Below are positions 17,050-26,783 of a DNA stretch of 64,000 nucleotides, one piece after another. Positions within the stretch are counted from its first letter, which is position 1. Each line of letters starts with the position of its first letter. This stretch comes from Flavobacterium terrigena (GTDB taxonomy: Bacteria; Bacteroidota; Bacteroidia; Flavobacteriales; Flavobacteriaceae). The notes under the pieces were generated by a model. It ran no database searches. It was not told where the DNA came from and worked only from the letters and a program-made list of their open reading frames with translations. Location of the stretch: contig NZ_FNYA01000001.1 in assembly GCF_900108955.1 (NCBI RefSeq), forward strand, positions 558,001-622,000. Reading direction: 5' to 3'. Position numbers and translations under genes: made by a program.

Positions 17050-18407
17050 TATTTAAAATTTTTCTCGATGGCTTTAATCATTTCGCCAGCAATGTCTTTT
17101 TGAGTTGCGCCTTCAATTCCTTCTAATCCAGGAGAAGAATTTACTTCTAACAACAACGGACCTTTACTAGAACGAATAATATCCACACCAGCGACTTTTA
17201 AATTCATTGCTTTAGCTGCTTTTATGGCAATTTTTTTCTCATCTGAAGTTACTTTCACTACAGAAGCCGTTCCGCCTAAATGGATATTCGCACGAAATTC
17301 ACCTGGAGCAGCTTCACGTTGCATCGCAGCTACCACTTTTCCATCAACTACAAACAAACGTAAATCTTTTCCGTTCGCTTCTTTGATGAATTCTTGCACT
17401 AAAATATTTGCATTCAAACTTTTAAATGCATTAATTACAGATTCTGCAGCTTTTTTTGTTTCAGCTAAAACCACACCTTTTCCTTGTGTTCCTTCTAATA
17501 ATTTTACGATTAATGGCGAACCACCAACCATTTTAATTAAATCGTCGGTATCTAAAGGTGAATTGGCGAAACCTGTTGTAGGAATATCAACACCATTATT
17601 TAACAACAATTGTAACGAAAATAATTTATCTCTCGATTGTGTAATCGCAGCTGCATTGTTCAAAGCAAAGACTTTCAAAGCTTCAAACTGACGTGTTAAG
17701 GCACAACCGTAATACGTCATACTTGGACGAATACGAGGAATAATCGCATCGAAATCGCTCAAAACCAAACCTCCACGATAATGGATCTCTGGATTGGAAG
17801 CACTCAATTTCATGTAACAATATTTCAGATTTAAGAAATGCATTTCATGTCCACGCATTTCACCTGCTTCAATAATTCTTCTGTTACTGTATAAATCCGG
17901 ATTACTGGCTAAAAGTCCAATTTTTAATCCTTTTTTACTTGGTTCGTTGTAATAAAATTCTTTTAAACTTTCTGTTGAAGGTTGTCCTAATTCGAACTTT
18001 TTTTCTGGGTCGACGATTAGTCTTCCCACCATGGCTTCACGACCTAATAACATTCTGAAACCCATGGAATCTCTGTTAGTAAGTGTAACCTCAACTTGCC
18101 AATTGTGATTTCCTAATTCAACATCTGTTCGGATAACGTATCTTTTTTCTCGAGTTCCGTTAGAACTTTTCACAATTCTTTGATCCACTAATTGCGCTTC
18201 ACAATGAATAATTGATTTCGAGTTGTTTTGAATCGGATTGATATCGAATTTTAACCATTCGTCACCATTCTTTTCAAAAATTTTGATATTGATAGCGTGT
18301 AAAGCTGAAGTTTTTGCTCCAGAATCGACACGTGCTTTAATTGCTGGTATTCCTAATTGTGGAAACGAACACCATTCTTCACTACCAATTAACGTTTTAT
18401 CTTGCAT
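17049..18407 (-). CDS. rimK: RimB-like aspartyl-protease domain fused to RimK-like ATP-grasp ligase
   Basis: A 452-aa fusion. Residues 1-140 match the RimB / putative ATP-dependent zinc protease fold, a retropepsin-like domain with active-site-like [13 protein letters not shown] at 26-38. From about residue 165 begins a RimK-type ATP-grasp ligase: preATP domain LKIGLLASN, then [33 protein letters not shown] and [16 protein letters not shown] with metal-binding E and N. RimK adds glutamate to ribosomal protein S6 in E. coli, while RimB is a partner protease. Here both sit in one chain. The substrate is not certain; S6 is only one candidate. Confidence 0.85.
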   Translation of the reverse strand: MQDKTLIGSEEWCSFPQLGIPAIKARVDSGAKTSALHAINIKIFEKNGDEWLKFDINPIQNNSKSIIHCEAQLVDQRIVKSSNGTREKRYVIRTDVELGNHNWQVEVTLTNRDSMGFRMLLGREAMVGRLIVDPEKKFELGQPSTESLKEFYYNEPSKKGLKIGLLASNPDLYSNRRIIEAGEMRGHEMHFLNLKYCYMKLSASNPEIHYRGGLVLSDFDAIIPRIRPSMTYYGCALTRQFEALKVFALNNAAAITQSRDKLFSLQLLLNNGVDIPTTGFANSPLDTDDLIKMVGGSPLIVKLLEGTQGKGVVLAETKKAAESVINAFKSLNANILVQEFIKEANGKDLRLFVVDGKVVAAMQREAAPGEFRANIHLGGTASVVKVTSDEKKIAIKAAKAMNLKVAGVDIIRSSKGPLLLEVNSSPGLEGIEGATQKDIAGEMIKAIEKNFK

Positions 18408-18466
18408 TTGTAAGTAATTTGAAATCTAATTTAATATTATTTTTTCAGAATCTGATGATGTTCTGA

Positions 18467-20338
18467 TTATTTTTTAGGGAATACATTATCTTCTTTCTTC
18501 ACATCAGCCATTAAATCACTTGGATCAATAATTACCGATTTAATTGCTCCTTTTTCTTTAGCGATTTCAATAGAATAAGTAGGAATTGCCCAATCCCATC
18601 CTGCTAAAACAGTTCTAGTTAAAGTCGTATATGGATTTTGCTTTTCCCAACGCATTAAAGTATTTGGAATGTAGAAATATTCTTTTTTACCGTTTTCAAA
18701 TTCTACAATTAAATCGATAGGCATTGGCATTCTACCTTTTCTTTCTAAAACAATTTTATTAGTTTCAACAGATTTGATAGCATAATCAATCGTATTTGTA
18801 GTTTGTGTCCACTCGTTTAAATACCAATCTAAATTTGCACCAGAAACTTTCTCAGCCGTTCTTTTGATATCGTTTGGCGTTGGGTGTGTGAATTTATAAT
18901 CCGAATAATATTTTTTAATGGTTTTTTGAAGATTTTCAACACCAATAATATAACCTAATTGCGCTAAGAAAATTTCACCTTTGCTATACGCACCAATTCC
19001 GTAAGATTGATTTAAATCGTATCTATCAGCATGTGTCGTCAATGGTTGTTCTTTTCCAGAATTTGCTACGAAAACATAGTTATTATACGAATCAGCAAAT
19101 GGATTTTCTGGTTCTTTTGGTGGCATAATTTGGTTCATCGCTAAGTCTGAAATGAAAGTTGTAAAACCTTCATCCATCCAACAATGTTTCGATTCATTTG
19201 TTGCTAAAATATGTTGAAACCAACTGTGTGCAAATTCGTGAGCAGTTACGCCAACTAAACTTCCGTAACTTCTGTTTCCTGTAATTAAGGTACACATTGC
19301 ATATTCCATTCCACCATCTCCACCTTGAATTACAGAATATTGTTTGTATGGATATTGTCCAACATTTTTATTGAAAAACGCCAATAATTCAGCTGTTTTA
19401 GGTTGCATTTTTTTCCAATTTTCTAAATTCTCTTTTTTGTTTTTATAGAAAAAGTGCAATTCTGTTTCATTTTCACCCATGATTTTATCGTGAATGTATT
19501 CTGAATCTGCTCCCCAAGCAAAATCGTGTACGTTTGGTGCCACAAAATGCCAAGTTAATGTTTTCGTTTTTTTAGGATAAGTTACAACCACACCAGTATC
19601 TTCATACCCTTTTCCAATCTCATTTTTATTTTGAAGATATCCAGTAGAACCAATTGTGTAGTCTTTATCAATCGTAATTTTTACATCGAAATTCCCCCAA
19701 ACTCCGTGAAATTCTCTAGCAATATAGGTATCAGCTTGCCAACCTTCGAAATCATATTCTGCCATTTTAGGAAACCATTGCGTCATAGAAAGCGCAACGT
19801 TTTCTTCAGAATTTCTTCCAGAACGACGAATTTGCAAAGGCACTTGTCCGTTAAAATCTAACGTAAAATTTGTAGAAGATTTTGGTAAAATTGCTTGTGG
19901 TAAAGTAACTTCTAAAACAGTACCTACTACTCTAGTTTGAGCTGCAATTCCGTTTTGTTTAAAATTAGTCACATTCAAATAACCAATTTCATTTGGTTTC
20001 AACGTGCTAATTCTACTTTCTTTTACTTCTTTATTATCTTTTGTGAATTTACGAACCATACGTTTGTCTGGATCTGCAATAGTTTGCAAACGTAAATCCA
20101 TGGCGCTTCCTGGTTGAAAAGCGTTTGGATATAAATGATAAAATACTTTCTTTAAAGTATCAGGTGAATTATTGGTATAAACCAATTCTTGATTTCCTTT
20201 ATATTGATATTTTTTAACATCCATATTTACGTTCATTTTATAATCAACGTGTTGTTGCCAATAACCTGAATTCGGGTTGTTTTGTGCGAATGAAAATCCT
20301 AAAGTAAGGACAAATAAAGTAGTAAATAAGTTCTTCAT
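18467..20338 (-). CDS. Secreted M1 family metallopeptidase
   Basis: A 623-aa zinc aminopeptidase-like protein with a signal peptide (MKNLFTTLFVLTLGFSFAQ). The zinc site is HEFAH (H367, E368, H371) with E390 as third ligand 18 residues later, the gluzincin spacing. GGMEYAM at 342-348 is the variant of the GxMEN exopeptidase motif. The N-terminal beta-sandwich (about 30-260) is the usual M1 domain. No type IX sorting domain is visible at the C terminus, so it is probably periplasmic. It is separated from the upstream subtilase by a hairpin. Confidence 0.93.
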   Translation of the reverse strand: MKNLFTTLFVLTLGFSFAQNNPNSGYWQQHVDYKMNVNMDVKKYQYKGNQELVYTNNSPDTLKKVFYHLYPNAFQPGSAMDLRLQTIADPDKRMVRKFTKDNKEVKESRISTLKPNEIGYLNVTNFKQNGIAAQTRVVGTVLEVTLPQAILPKSSTNFTLDFNGQVPLQIRRSGRNSEENVALSMTQWFPKMAEYDFEGWQADTYIAREFHGVWGNFDVKITIDKDYTIGSTGYLQNKNEIGKGYEDTGVVVTYPKKTKTLTWHFVAPNVHDFAWGADSEYIHDKIMGENETELHFFYKNKKENLENWKKMQPKTAELLAFFNKNVGQYPYKQYSVIQGGDGGMEYAMCTLITGNRSYGSLVGVTAHEFAHSWFQHILATNESKHCWMDEGFTTFISDLAMNQIMPPKEPENPFADSYNNYVFVANSGKEQPLTTHADRYDLNQSYGIGAYSKGEIFLAQLGYIIGVENLQKTIKKYYSDYKFTHPTPNDIKRTAEKVSGANLDWYLNEWTQTTNTIDYAIKSVETNKIVLERKGRMPMPIDLIVEFENGKKEYFYIPNTLMRWEKQNPYTTLTRTVLAGWDWAIPTYSIEIAKEKGAIKSVIIDPSDLMADVKKEDNVFPKK

Positions 20339-20358
20339 AAGTAATATTTTGGTATAAA

Positions 20359-20406
20359 TAAGAAAACCACAAAGATAAACGCGAAGTTTAAACTTTGTGG
20401 TTTTTT
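20359..20406 (-). terminator. Terminator after the downstream subtilase gene
   Basis: On the minus strand the stem AAAACCACAAAG / CTTTGTGGTTTT with an 18-nt loop ends in T-rich sequence. It lies 15 bp past the subtilase stop and ahead of the M1 peptidase gene. Confidence 0.65.
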
Positions 20407-20421
20407 AACTATTTTATAAGA

Positions 20422-22017
20422 TTATTTTTTAGCTGTTTTTTCTGCTAAAAGTAACGCGTTGTATGCATTTACAATTTTACCAGATTTAGAAGTCTCAGCA
20501 AAACTAGTTTTGTGTTTATCTTCTCCAACTGTAACTGAATTTGATAATGAAATTCCACTATCCATAATGATTTTTTTTACTTGAACTGCAGTTAAACTTG
20601 GATAGTAAGAACGAATTAAAGCAGCTACACCAGCAGCATTTGGCGATGCCATTGAAGTTCCTTGTAAATATTCGTAAGTATTTAATGGAGTTGTTGCGTA
20701 AATTTTATCTCCAGGTGAGAAAATATCTACGTTATTTTTTCCATAATTAGAAAAACCAGCAACCATTTTCGAACCATATTCTGGAGAAAGTGCACCAATG
20801 ATTAAAACATTTTTAGCAAATTCAGGAGAATTGTCATAGGTGTCATTTGGATATTTATTTCTTGTATCTAAATCATAAGATTCGTTTCCAGCTGCAATAA
20901 CTAAAAGTACATCTTTAGATTCTGCATATTTGATAGCATCGATAACCCATTCTTTATTTTGAGAAAAATATTTTCCGAAAGAACCGTTAATTACTTTTGC
21001 ACCATTGTCAACCGCATAACGAATTCCTAAAGCAATATCTTTATCGTATTCGTCACCATTTGGTACGGCACGAACTGCCATAATTTCAACTGTATTTGCT
21101 ACACCATCACCACCTTTTTTGTTCCCTCTAACTTGAGCTACAATTCCAGCAACGTGAGTTCCATGTTTTGCTTCTTTTGGTTCTGGACCAACAACATTAT
21201 TATTACCATATTTAGTATCTCTAATGTCATTTGGATTATCTCCAACTATTTTTCTACCGTCATAATCAATATTTAAATTGTAGTTTAATTGACCATAAAC
21301 GTGGTCTTTAAAATCAACAATTTCTTTGTCGAATTCTGCTTTAGTCATTCCAGCTAAAATTTGACTATAAATCATTTTAGCTTGTAATAAGCTTTGATCA
21401 GTAGTCTCAATTTTTTTAACATCTTCTAAAGTGTAGTCCTCTTTTTTCAAATGCGTTTTAATTGCTTTATCTGCATTTAAAATCATATCTAATTGTTGTT
21501 TCTGACCTTGTAAACCTTGAAGTTCTTCTTCTAATTTTGCTTTAGCTTCCGTATAATCTGGAGTGCTTGGTCCTTTTTTTACGATACGAGTCATTTCTAA
21601 CTGTTCGTGAACAGCATCTCCTAAGAAATTCCAACCATGAATATCATCAACATATCCATTTTTATCATCATCAATTTTGTTACCAGCGATTTCTTTTGGG
21701 TTTGTCCAAATTACTGATTTTAAATCTTCATGATTAATATCAACACCAGAATCTACAATTCCAACAATAACTTTAGTAAATTTTTTACCCTTTAACAATT
21801 CAGCGTAAGCTTTATCCACACTCATTCCAGGAACAGTATCTTTCACTAAATCTAAATGACTCCAACGTTGCAAATCTTTTTCTGCTAATGGAGTTGTTTT
21901 TAATGGCATTTTGTCAATGCTTTCAACTGGAGCTGAAACCATTTTAGCTGATCCACATCCAGCTAAAACTAATGCCATAGCTGCTGATAGATATAAAGGT
22001 TTAATTCTTAAATTCAT
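20422..22017 (-). CDS. S8 family serine peptidase (subtilase), lipoprotein
   Basis: A 531-aa subtilase. The N terminus ends in LVLAGC, a lipobox with Cys21, so it is a predicted lipoprotein. Catalytic residues are Asp89 (VDSGVD), His285 (HGTHVAG) and Ser455 (GTSMASP), with oxyanion Asn378 (AAGNES). About 196 residues separate Asp and His, compared with about 30 in subtilisin; the insert is helical, charged and coiled-coil-like (about 135-245). A DDDKNGYVDD calcium-like loop follows the Asp motif. It is a close paralogue of the subtilase encoded two genes upstream. Substrate unknown. Confidence 0.93.
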   Translation of the reverse strand: MNLRIKPLYLSAAMALVLAGCGSAKMVSAPVESIDKMPLKTTPLAEKDLQRWSHLDLVKDTVPGMSVDKAYAELLKGKKFTKVIVGIVDSGVDINHEDLKSVIWTNPKEIAGNKIDDDKNGYVDDIHGWNFLGDAVHEQLEMTRIVKKGPSTPDYTEAKAKLEEELQGLQGQKQQLDMILNADKAIKTHLKKEDYTLEDVKKIETTDQSLLQAKMIYSQILAGMTKAEFDKEIVDFKDHVYGQLNYNLNIDYDGRKIVGDNPNDIRDTKYGNNNVVGPEPKEAKHGTHVAGIVAQVRGNKKGGDGVANTVEIMAVRAVPNGDEYDKDIALGIRYAVDNGAKVINGSFGKYFSQNKEWVIDAIKYAESKDVLLVIAAGNESYDLDTRNKYPNDTYDNSPEFAKNVLIIGALSPEYGSKMVAGFSNYGKNNVDIFSPGDKIYATTPLNTYEYLQGTSMASPNAAGVAALIRSYYPSLTAVQVKKIIMDSGISLSNSVTVGEDKHKTSFAETSKSGKIVNAYNALLLAEKTAKK

Positions 22018-22097
22018 TATATTATTTTTAATTTTATTGTTTCAAGTTCGTAAAAATACAAAATGTATTTATATAGTTATTCTTTTATAGATTTTTT

Positions 22098-24530
22098 TTA
22101 ACCTGCTCTACGTTTTTCGTCTTCTACGCCACTTTTGTGTTGTCTTGCTTTTTCAATTGTGTTTTTACCAAATCGATACGTATATGAAAGTGTTGCTACT
22201 CTTGAATCCCAAGTTCTATTTGTGAAAAAATCTTGGTTTTGATATTGAACTTCAACCGCTATGTGATTCGTTAAGAAAATATCGCTAATTGCAAATTTGA
22301 ATGTTGAATTTTTATTTTTTGAAACCTTTTGAATTCCTGAAGAAACCTGAGCTAAATTCTTGATAATAAACAATCCCCAAACACTTTTACTTTGATAAAA
22401 CCCATTTAATTCGGCTGACCAACCTTTTCCTAAAGCAATATTATTGGTAAGATTTGCGTCCCAAGAAGTGAAATCATTATGAAGTGTGCTTCCTTGTAAA
22501 GGACTTGTATATTTATTGTTATTTACTGAACCTGAAAGCGTTGAATTAACCGTTTTATCAATTTTAAATGGCACATATATTCCTAAGTTAATTTGTTCAA
22601 AATCTTGCATGTTTGCTGGAATCTGAAAGGATATTTTTGTAGCATCATCTTGTTGAAAAATATCTGTAATAGCATCATTACTTTTACTATAACTTAAAGT
22701 TGTGATGTATTTTCCTTTAAAGGTGTGATTAAATTCAAATATATTAGTAATAACTGACTTCAAAGTTGGATCACCCACTACATAAGTGTACGAATCTACA
22801 AAAATTTTAAATGGATTTAATTGTCGATATGTTGGCCTGTCAATACGTTTTGTGTATGAAAAAGCTAGTGAATTATCATCTGAAAACTTTCTATTAACAA
22901 CTACATTTGGAAAGAAATTGGTATAATCTCTTGAAAACTTTTCATTAGTTGCAATTTGTTCTCCATTAGTATGTGTGTGTTCTGTTCGAAGTCCGAATTG
23001 GAAATCCCATTTTGTAAATTCTTTAGCAAAACTAGCATAAACGGCATTAATATTTTCTTTATAAATAAATTGATTAGAACGATTTGAATCTAAAACATTT
23101 TCGTTGTCAATTACATCATAAAATTTCACATCATTATCTGAAGTGACTAAACTACTTTTTAATCCAACTTCCAATTTTGCAGTTTTTGAAAATGGATGCG
23201 AATAATCTGCTTTAACAGATTTCACAGCAATATTTCCAACCTGATTCGTAAACAATTTATTTAAAGTTACCGTTTGTCCATCTGAACTTAAATTGCTATT
23301 GTTTATATCTTGTAAGGTTTTAGAATCGTACTGTCCGAAATCAACATCAGCCGTTACTTCTTTTCCTTCATTATTAAAAGAATGTTTAAAATTTACGTTT
23401 CCAAATCCATTAAATCTTTTTTCGTTTAAGGTTACAGAATTATCTGTTGTGTAATCAACACTTCCATCTGGTTTTTTAATTATCGAATTGGTATTTCCAT
23501 CACGATTACTACTATTCCAATTGCCATTTAACATGACACCAACCACGGTTTTTTCATTTGCATAAAAATCGGCTCCAATTTTAGAATTATCACTAATAAT
23601 TGGTCGTTTAATGTAAGAGGTTTGATCGAAGATTGAAACTACATTGTGGTTGGCATCAAAAAATTTCCTATTGATGTAAAACATGGTGAAATCTGTTGGT
23701 TCGGCATGCGAATATGTACCGAAAAAATTCCATTTTTTATTTCTATAATTCAAATTTGTACTTGCAGAAGGTTTGGCGTAAACACCTTGACCATAGCTTA
23801 AAGTAAGTGAACCGTTAAATCCAATTTTTTGATTTTTCTTTAATTTTATATTAATAATACCTGCATTTCCAGCCGCATCATACTTAGCTGATGGATTTGA
23901 AATGATTTCAATAGTTTGCACATTATTCGCTTGAATTCCTTTTAAATACGCCATTAAATCTGTTCCAGAAAGTGGTGTTGGTTTTCCATCAATCATTATC
24001 ACAACACCAGATTTTCCTTTCAAATTGATGGAAGATTCCTGATTTACCATTACGCCTGGCGATCGTTCTAAAACTTCTAAAACAGAATTACCAGTAGCAA
24101 CAATGCTATTTTCAACATTAACAATAATCTTGTCCAACTTTCTTTCTACAAATGGTTTTATTCCACTTGTCACTACAACTTCCTGAATAGTATTAGAGTT
24201 TTTGTTTAGCGTAATATCTGTGAAACTTTTAATTTTATTTCCTGCAGTAATGCTAAAATTTTCACTTTTAAACGTTTTAAAAGTCTGATGTTTAATGGTT
24301 ATATAATAATTTTCTAGAACAAGATGATCCATTTCGAAATTACCTTTTTCATCTGAAATAGCTGCTTTTACAAAAACAGAATCCGCAACACGATGCAATA
24401 AAACATTAGCAAATTCTATTGGCTTTTTATTCTCATCTATTGTATTTCCAATAACTCTCCCATTATTGGTTTGAGAAAAACCGACACTGACTTTTAGAAG
24501 AATAGCAATTATTAATATAACTTTTTTCAT
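22098..24530 (-). CDS. TonB-receptor-like outer-membrane beta-barrel protein
   Basis: An 810-aa protein with a signal peptide (ends VGFSQ). Residues 25-107 form a carboxypeptidase-regulatory-like domain (GRVIGNTIDENKKPIEFANV). A plug follows at about 110-235 with LERSPGVMVNQESSINLKG and IEIISNPSAKYDAAGNAGIINI, the signature of the OMP_b-brl_3 subgroup of receptors. The rest is beta-barrel strands ending in LSYTYRFGKNTIEKAR. No SusD partner is present. It is sandwiched between two subtilase genes, so peptide capture or export is possible, but that is inference. It ends with a charged tail (EDEKRRAG) instead of a terminal aromatic residue. Confidence 0.9.
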   Translation of the reverse strand: MKKVILIIAILLKVSVGFSQTNNGRVIGNTIDENKKPIEFANVLLHRVADSVFVKAAISDEKGNFEMDHLVLENYYITIKHQTFKTFKSENFSITAGNKIKSFTDITLNKNSNTIQEVVVTSGIKPFVERKLDKIIVNVENSIVATGNSVLEVLERSPGVMVNQESSINLKGKSGVVIMIDGKPTPLSGTDLMAYLKGIQANNVQTIEIISNPSAKYDAAGNAGIINIKLKKNQKIGFNGSLTLSYGQGVYAKPSASTNLNYRNKKWNFFGTYSHAEPTDFTMFYINRKFFDANHNVVSIFDQTSYIKRPIISDNSKIGADFYANEKTVVGVMLNGNWNSSNRDGNTNSIIKKPDGSVDYTTDNSVTLNEKRFNGFGNVNFKHSFNNEGKEVTADVDFGQYDSKTLQDINNSNLSSDGQTVTLNKLFTNQVGNIAVKSVKADYSHPFSKTAKLEVGLKSSLVTSDNDVKFYDVIDNENVLDSNRSNQFIYKENINAVYASFAKEFTKWDFQFGLRTEHTHTNGEQIATNEKFSRDYTNFFPNVVVNRKFSDDNSLAFSYTKRIDRPTYRQLNPFKIFVDSYTYVVGDPTLKSVITNIFEFNHTFKGKYITTLSYSKSNDAITDIFQQDDATKISFQIPANMQDFEQINLGIYVPFKIDKTVNSTLSGSVNNNKYTSPLQGSTLHNDFTSWDANLTNNIALGKGWSAELNGFYQSKSVWGLFIIKNLAQVSSGIQKVSKNKNSTFKFAISDIFLTNHIAVEVQYQNQDFFTNRTWDSRVATLSYTYRFGKNTIEKARQHKSGVEDEKRRAG

Positions 24531-24543
24531 GTTTAATTATAAA

Positions 24544-26193
24544 TTAATCAACAAATTCATTTTTCACTTTTAAACTCGATTTTTTCTCTTTTTTATTCTT
24601 TTTAACGACAGTTTTCTTCACTTCTTTTTTTGTCATTTTTTCCGCCATAATAACAGCACCATAAGCATTAACCATTTTTCCAGAAGTTGATAATTGGTTA
24701 AATGGACGCACATCTTTCGGATTACCGCCAACAATAACTTCTTCAGTTGAAGTTGTTCCAGTAGTGTTTATAATTTGTTTTACTTGTTTAGCTGTTAATG
24801 ATGGATAATATGATCTTAACATCGCAGCAACACCAGCAACATTTGGAGACGCCATTGAAGTTCCTTGTAAATATTGATATTCACCATTTGGAGTTGTAGA
24901 ATAAATTTTCACACCTGGCGCGTAAACATCTACATTTAGTTTTCCGTAATTTGAGAAGTTAGCCACAACTTTTTTACCGTTTTCATAATTTAAAGCTCCA
25001 ACTGTAATTACATTATCTGCAAATTCTATTTTTTTATCATCTGAATCGTTTGGGAAATTTGGTTCCACATCAATATCTTTTGAATCATTTCCGGCTGCGT
25101 GAATAATTAAAACATCTTTACTTTCCGCATATTTAATCGCATCATAAACCCATTGTTTGTGAGGAGAATAATTTTTACCGAAACTTGCATTAATTACTTT
25201 TGCACCATTATCAACTGCATAACGAATCGCTAAAGCAATATCTTTATCATATTCGTCACCATTTGGCACTGCACGAACTGACATAATTTCTACATTATCT
25301 GCAACTCCATCACCACCTATATTATTATTACGTGATTGCGCTATAATTCCAGCAACGTGAGTTCCATGTAAAGCACCTTCTTTGTCTGGACCATACACAA
25401 TATTATTCCCGTAAATTTTGTCGTTAATATCATCAGCATTGTCACCAATTAGTTTTCTACCATCGTATTCTAAATTGTAATTAAAATTTAACTGATTGTA
25501 AACTTGTGTTTTAAATTTGTTGACATTTGTCATTAATGCAGTTCCAGCTTTTCCAATTTTTGTAAAAACTTCCATGCTTTTTTTAATTTCAGCATCTTCC
25601 GTTTTTATCGCTTTAACTTCATCAATAGTGAAATCTTCTTTTTTGAAATGATCAACTAAGATCTTATTCGCATTGAAAATTTCATCAACTTGTTTCTTAT
25701 TTGCTAAAAGTGCTTCGAATTTTTTATCAAATTCAGCTTTAGCATCTTTGTATGCTTGAGAACCATCATCTCCTTTTTTCATCATTCTGGTTAATTCTAA
25801 ATTTTCATTTTCGATATTTCCCAAAAAATTCCAGCCATGAACATCATCGATGTAACCATTTTTATCATCATCAATTCCGTTATTTGCGATTTCATTCTTG
25901 TTGGTCCAAATCACCGATTTTAAATCTTCGTGATCAATATCTACTCCAGAATCAACAACACCAACAATAATTTTTTCGCCTTTTTTACCTTTTAATAATT
26001 CAGCATAAACTCGGTCTATACTCATTCCAGGAATACTGTCTTTTTCTAAATCGAGATGACTCCAACGTTTCAATTCAATTTCGGTTAGTTTACCTTTTTT
26101 TGTGAAATTTGCATTTGGTCCTTGAGCCATTGCCGACATTGTCATTGCTACCGCAACAACTAATGATAAATAGATTGATTTTGTATTTTCCAT
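24544..26193 (-). CDS. S8 family serine peptidase (subtilase), secreted
   Basis: A 549-aa subtilase, paralogous along its whole length to the one at 20422-22017. I chose the ATG at 26193 because it opens a good signal peptide (MENTKSIYLSLV to AMAQ); an upstream in-frame start would put 14 charged residues before it. Catalytic motifs are VDSGVD (Asp81), HGTHVAG and GTSMASP, with AAGNDS for the oxyanion hole. The long helical insert between Asp and His is present here too. Unlike its paralogue it has no lipobox and ends in a lysine-rich tail. First gene of a three-gene minus-strand block. Confidence 0.92.
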   Translation of the reverse strand: MENTKSIYLSLVVAVAMTMSAMAQGPNANFTKKGKLTEIELKRWSHLDLEKDSIPGMSIDRVYAELLKGKKGEKIIVGVVDSGVDIDHEDLKSVIWTNKNEIANNGIDDDKNGYIDDVHGWNFLGNIENENLELTRMMKKGDDGSQAYKDAKAEFDKKFEALLANKKQVDEIFNANKILVDHFKKEDFTIDEVKAIKTEDAEIKKSMEVFTKIGKAGTALMTNVNKFKTQVYNQLNFNYNLEYDGRKLIGDNADDINDKIYGNNIVYGPDKEGALHGTHVAGIIAQSRNNNIGGDGVADNVEIMSVRAVPNGDEYDKDIALAIRYAVDNGAKVINASFGKNYSPHKQWVYDAIKYAESKDVLIIHAAGNDSKDIDVEPNFPNDSDDKKIEFADNVITVGALNYENGKKVVANFSNYGKLNVDVYAPGVKIYSTTPNGEYQYLQGTSMASPNVAGVAAMLRSYYPSLTAKQVKQIINTTGTTSTEEVIVGGNPKDVRPFNQLSTSGKMVNAYGAVIMAEKMTKKEVKKTVVKKNKKEKKSSLKVKNEFVD

Positions 26194-26243
26194 TTTCTTA
26201 AATTTTATTATTTTTTCTACAATTAAATTAAACACAATAACAA

Positions 26244-26261
26244 TATTTGATATATCAAATA
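26244..26261. promoter_or_regulatory. Perfect 18-bp palindrome, candidate MarR operator
   Basis: TATTTGATATATCAAATA is its own reverse complement over all 18 bases. It lies 51 bp upstream of the subtilase start codon and 83 bp downstream of the marR stop, in the region expected for the subtilase promoter. MarR dimers bind palindromes of this size, and a MarR gene is adjacent. The link is inference. Confidence 0.5.
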
Positions 26262-26343
26262 AAATAGTATTAATATGTATTTCAATTAATTTGTTTGTTA
26301 CAGTAAAATTTTAATTTAAGATAACTTTAACACACTAAGGAGG

Positions 26344-26772
26344 TTAATTACAATTTGCAATTATCTTTTTTAAGGTTGAAGACGTGATGTTTAATTCTTC
26401 TTGAGTAATTCCTTTTAAAGCAATTTTTCGGTTTTCTATAACTAAATCATTTACATTTTCAATAATTGCTTCACCTTCTTTTGTAACTTTTAAATTAGAT
26501 TTTCTTCTATCTGAAGCATTTTCTTCTCTAGTTACATAATTTGATTTCACCATTAATTCAATAATTCTAGTCACAGAAGCATTGTCTTTAAAAACATTTT
26601 TCGCAATTTCTTGTTGCGTAATATCCGGATTTTCTAGAATCGATTTGATAATTAACCATTGATCTGTTGTGATCTTGTAGTTATTATCACGAATTCTTTT
26701 CATCGCAAACATTCTATATGTTTTAATTGCTTTTTCAATATTATAAAATATGATATCATTTAATTTATCCAT
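26344..26772 (-). CDS. MarR family transcriptional regulator
   Basis: A 142-aa winged-helix protein. The recognition region is ITQQEIAKNVFKDNASVTRIIELMVKS (about 52-80), followed by the wing YVTREENASDRRKSNLKVT, whose DxRxxxxxLT pattern is diagnostic for MarR. Terminal helices for dimerisation are present. It starts 11 bp after the MBL hydrolase gene, so the two are one unit. It probably represses its own operon and perhaps the subtilase genes downstream. Confidence 0.93.
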   Translation of the reverse strand: MDKLNDIIFYNIEKAIKTYRMFAMKRIRDNNYKITTDQWLIIKSILENPDITQQEIAKNVFKDNASVTRIIELMVKSNYVTREENASDRRKSNLKVTKEGEAIIENVNDLVIENRKIALKGITQEELNITSSTLKKIIANCN

Positions 26773-26783
26773 TAAAATATATT

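Noticed and set aside
26194..26235. Upstream start for the secreted subtilase
   Set aside because: It would place 14 mostly charged or hydrophobic residues in front of a well-formed signal peptide.
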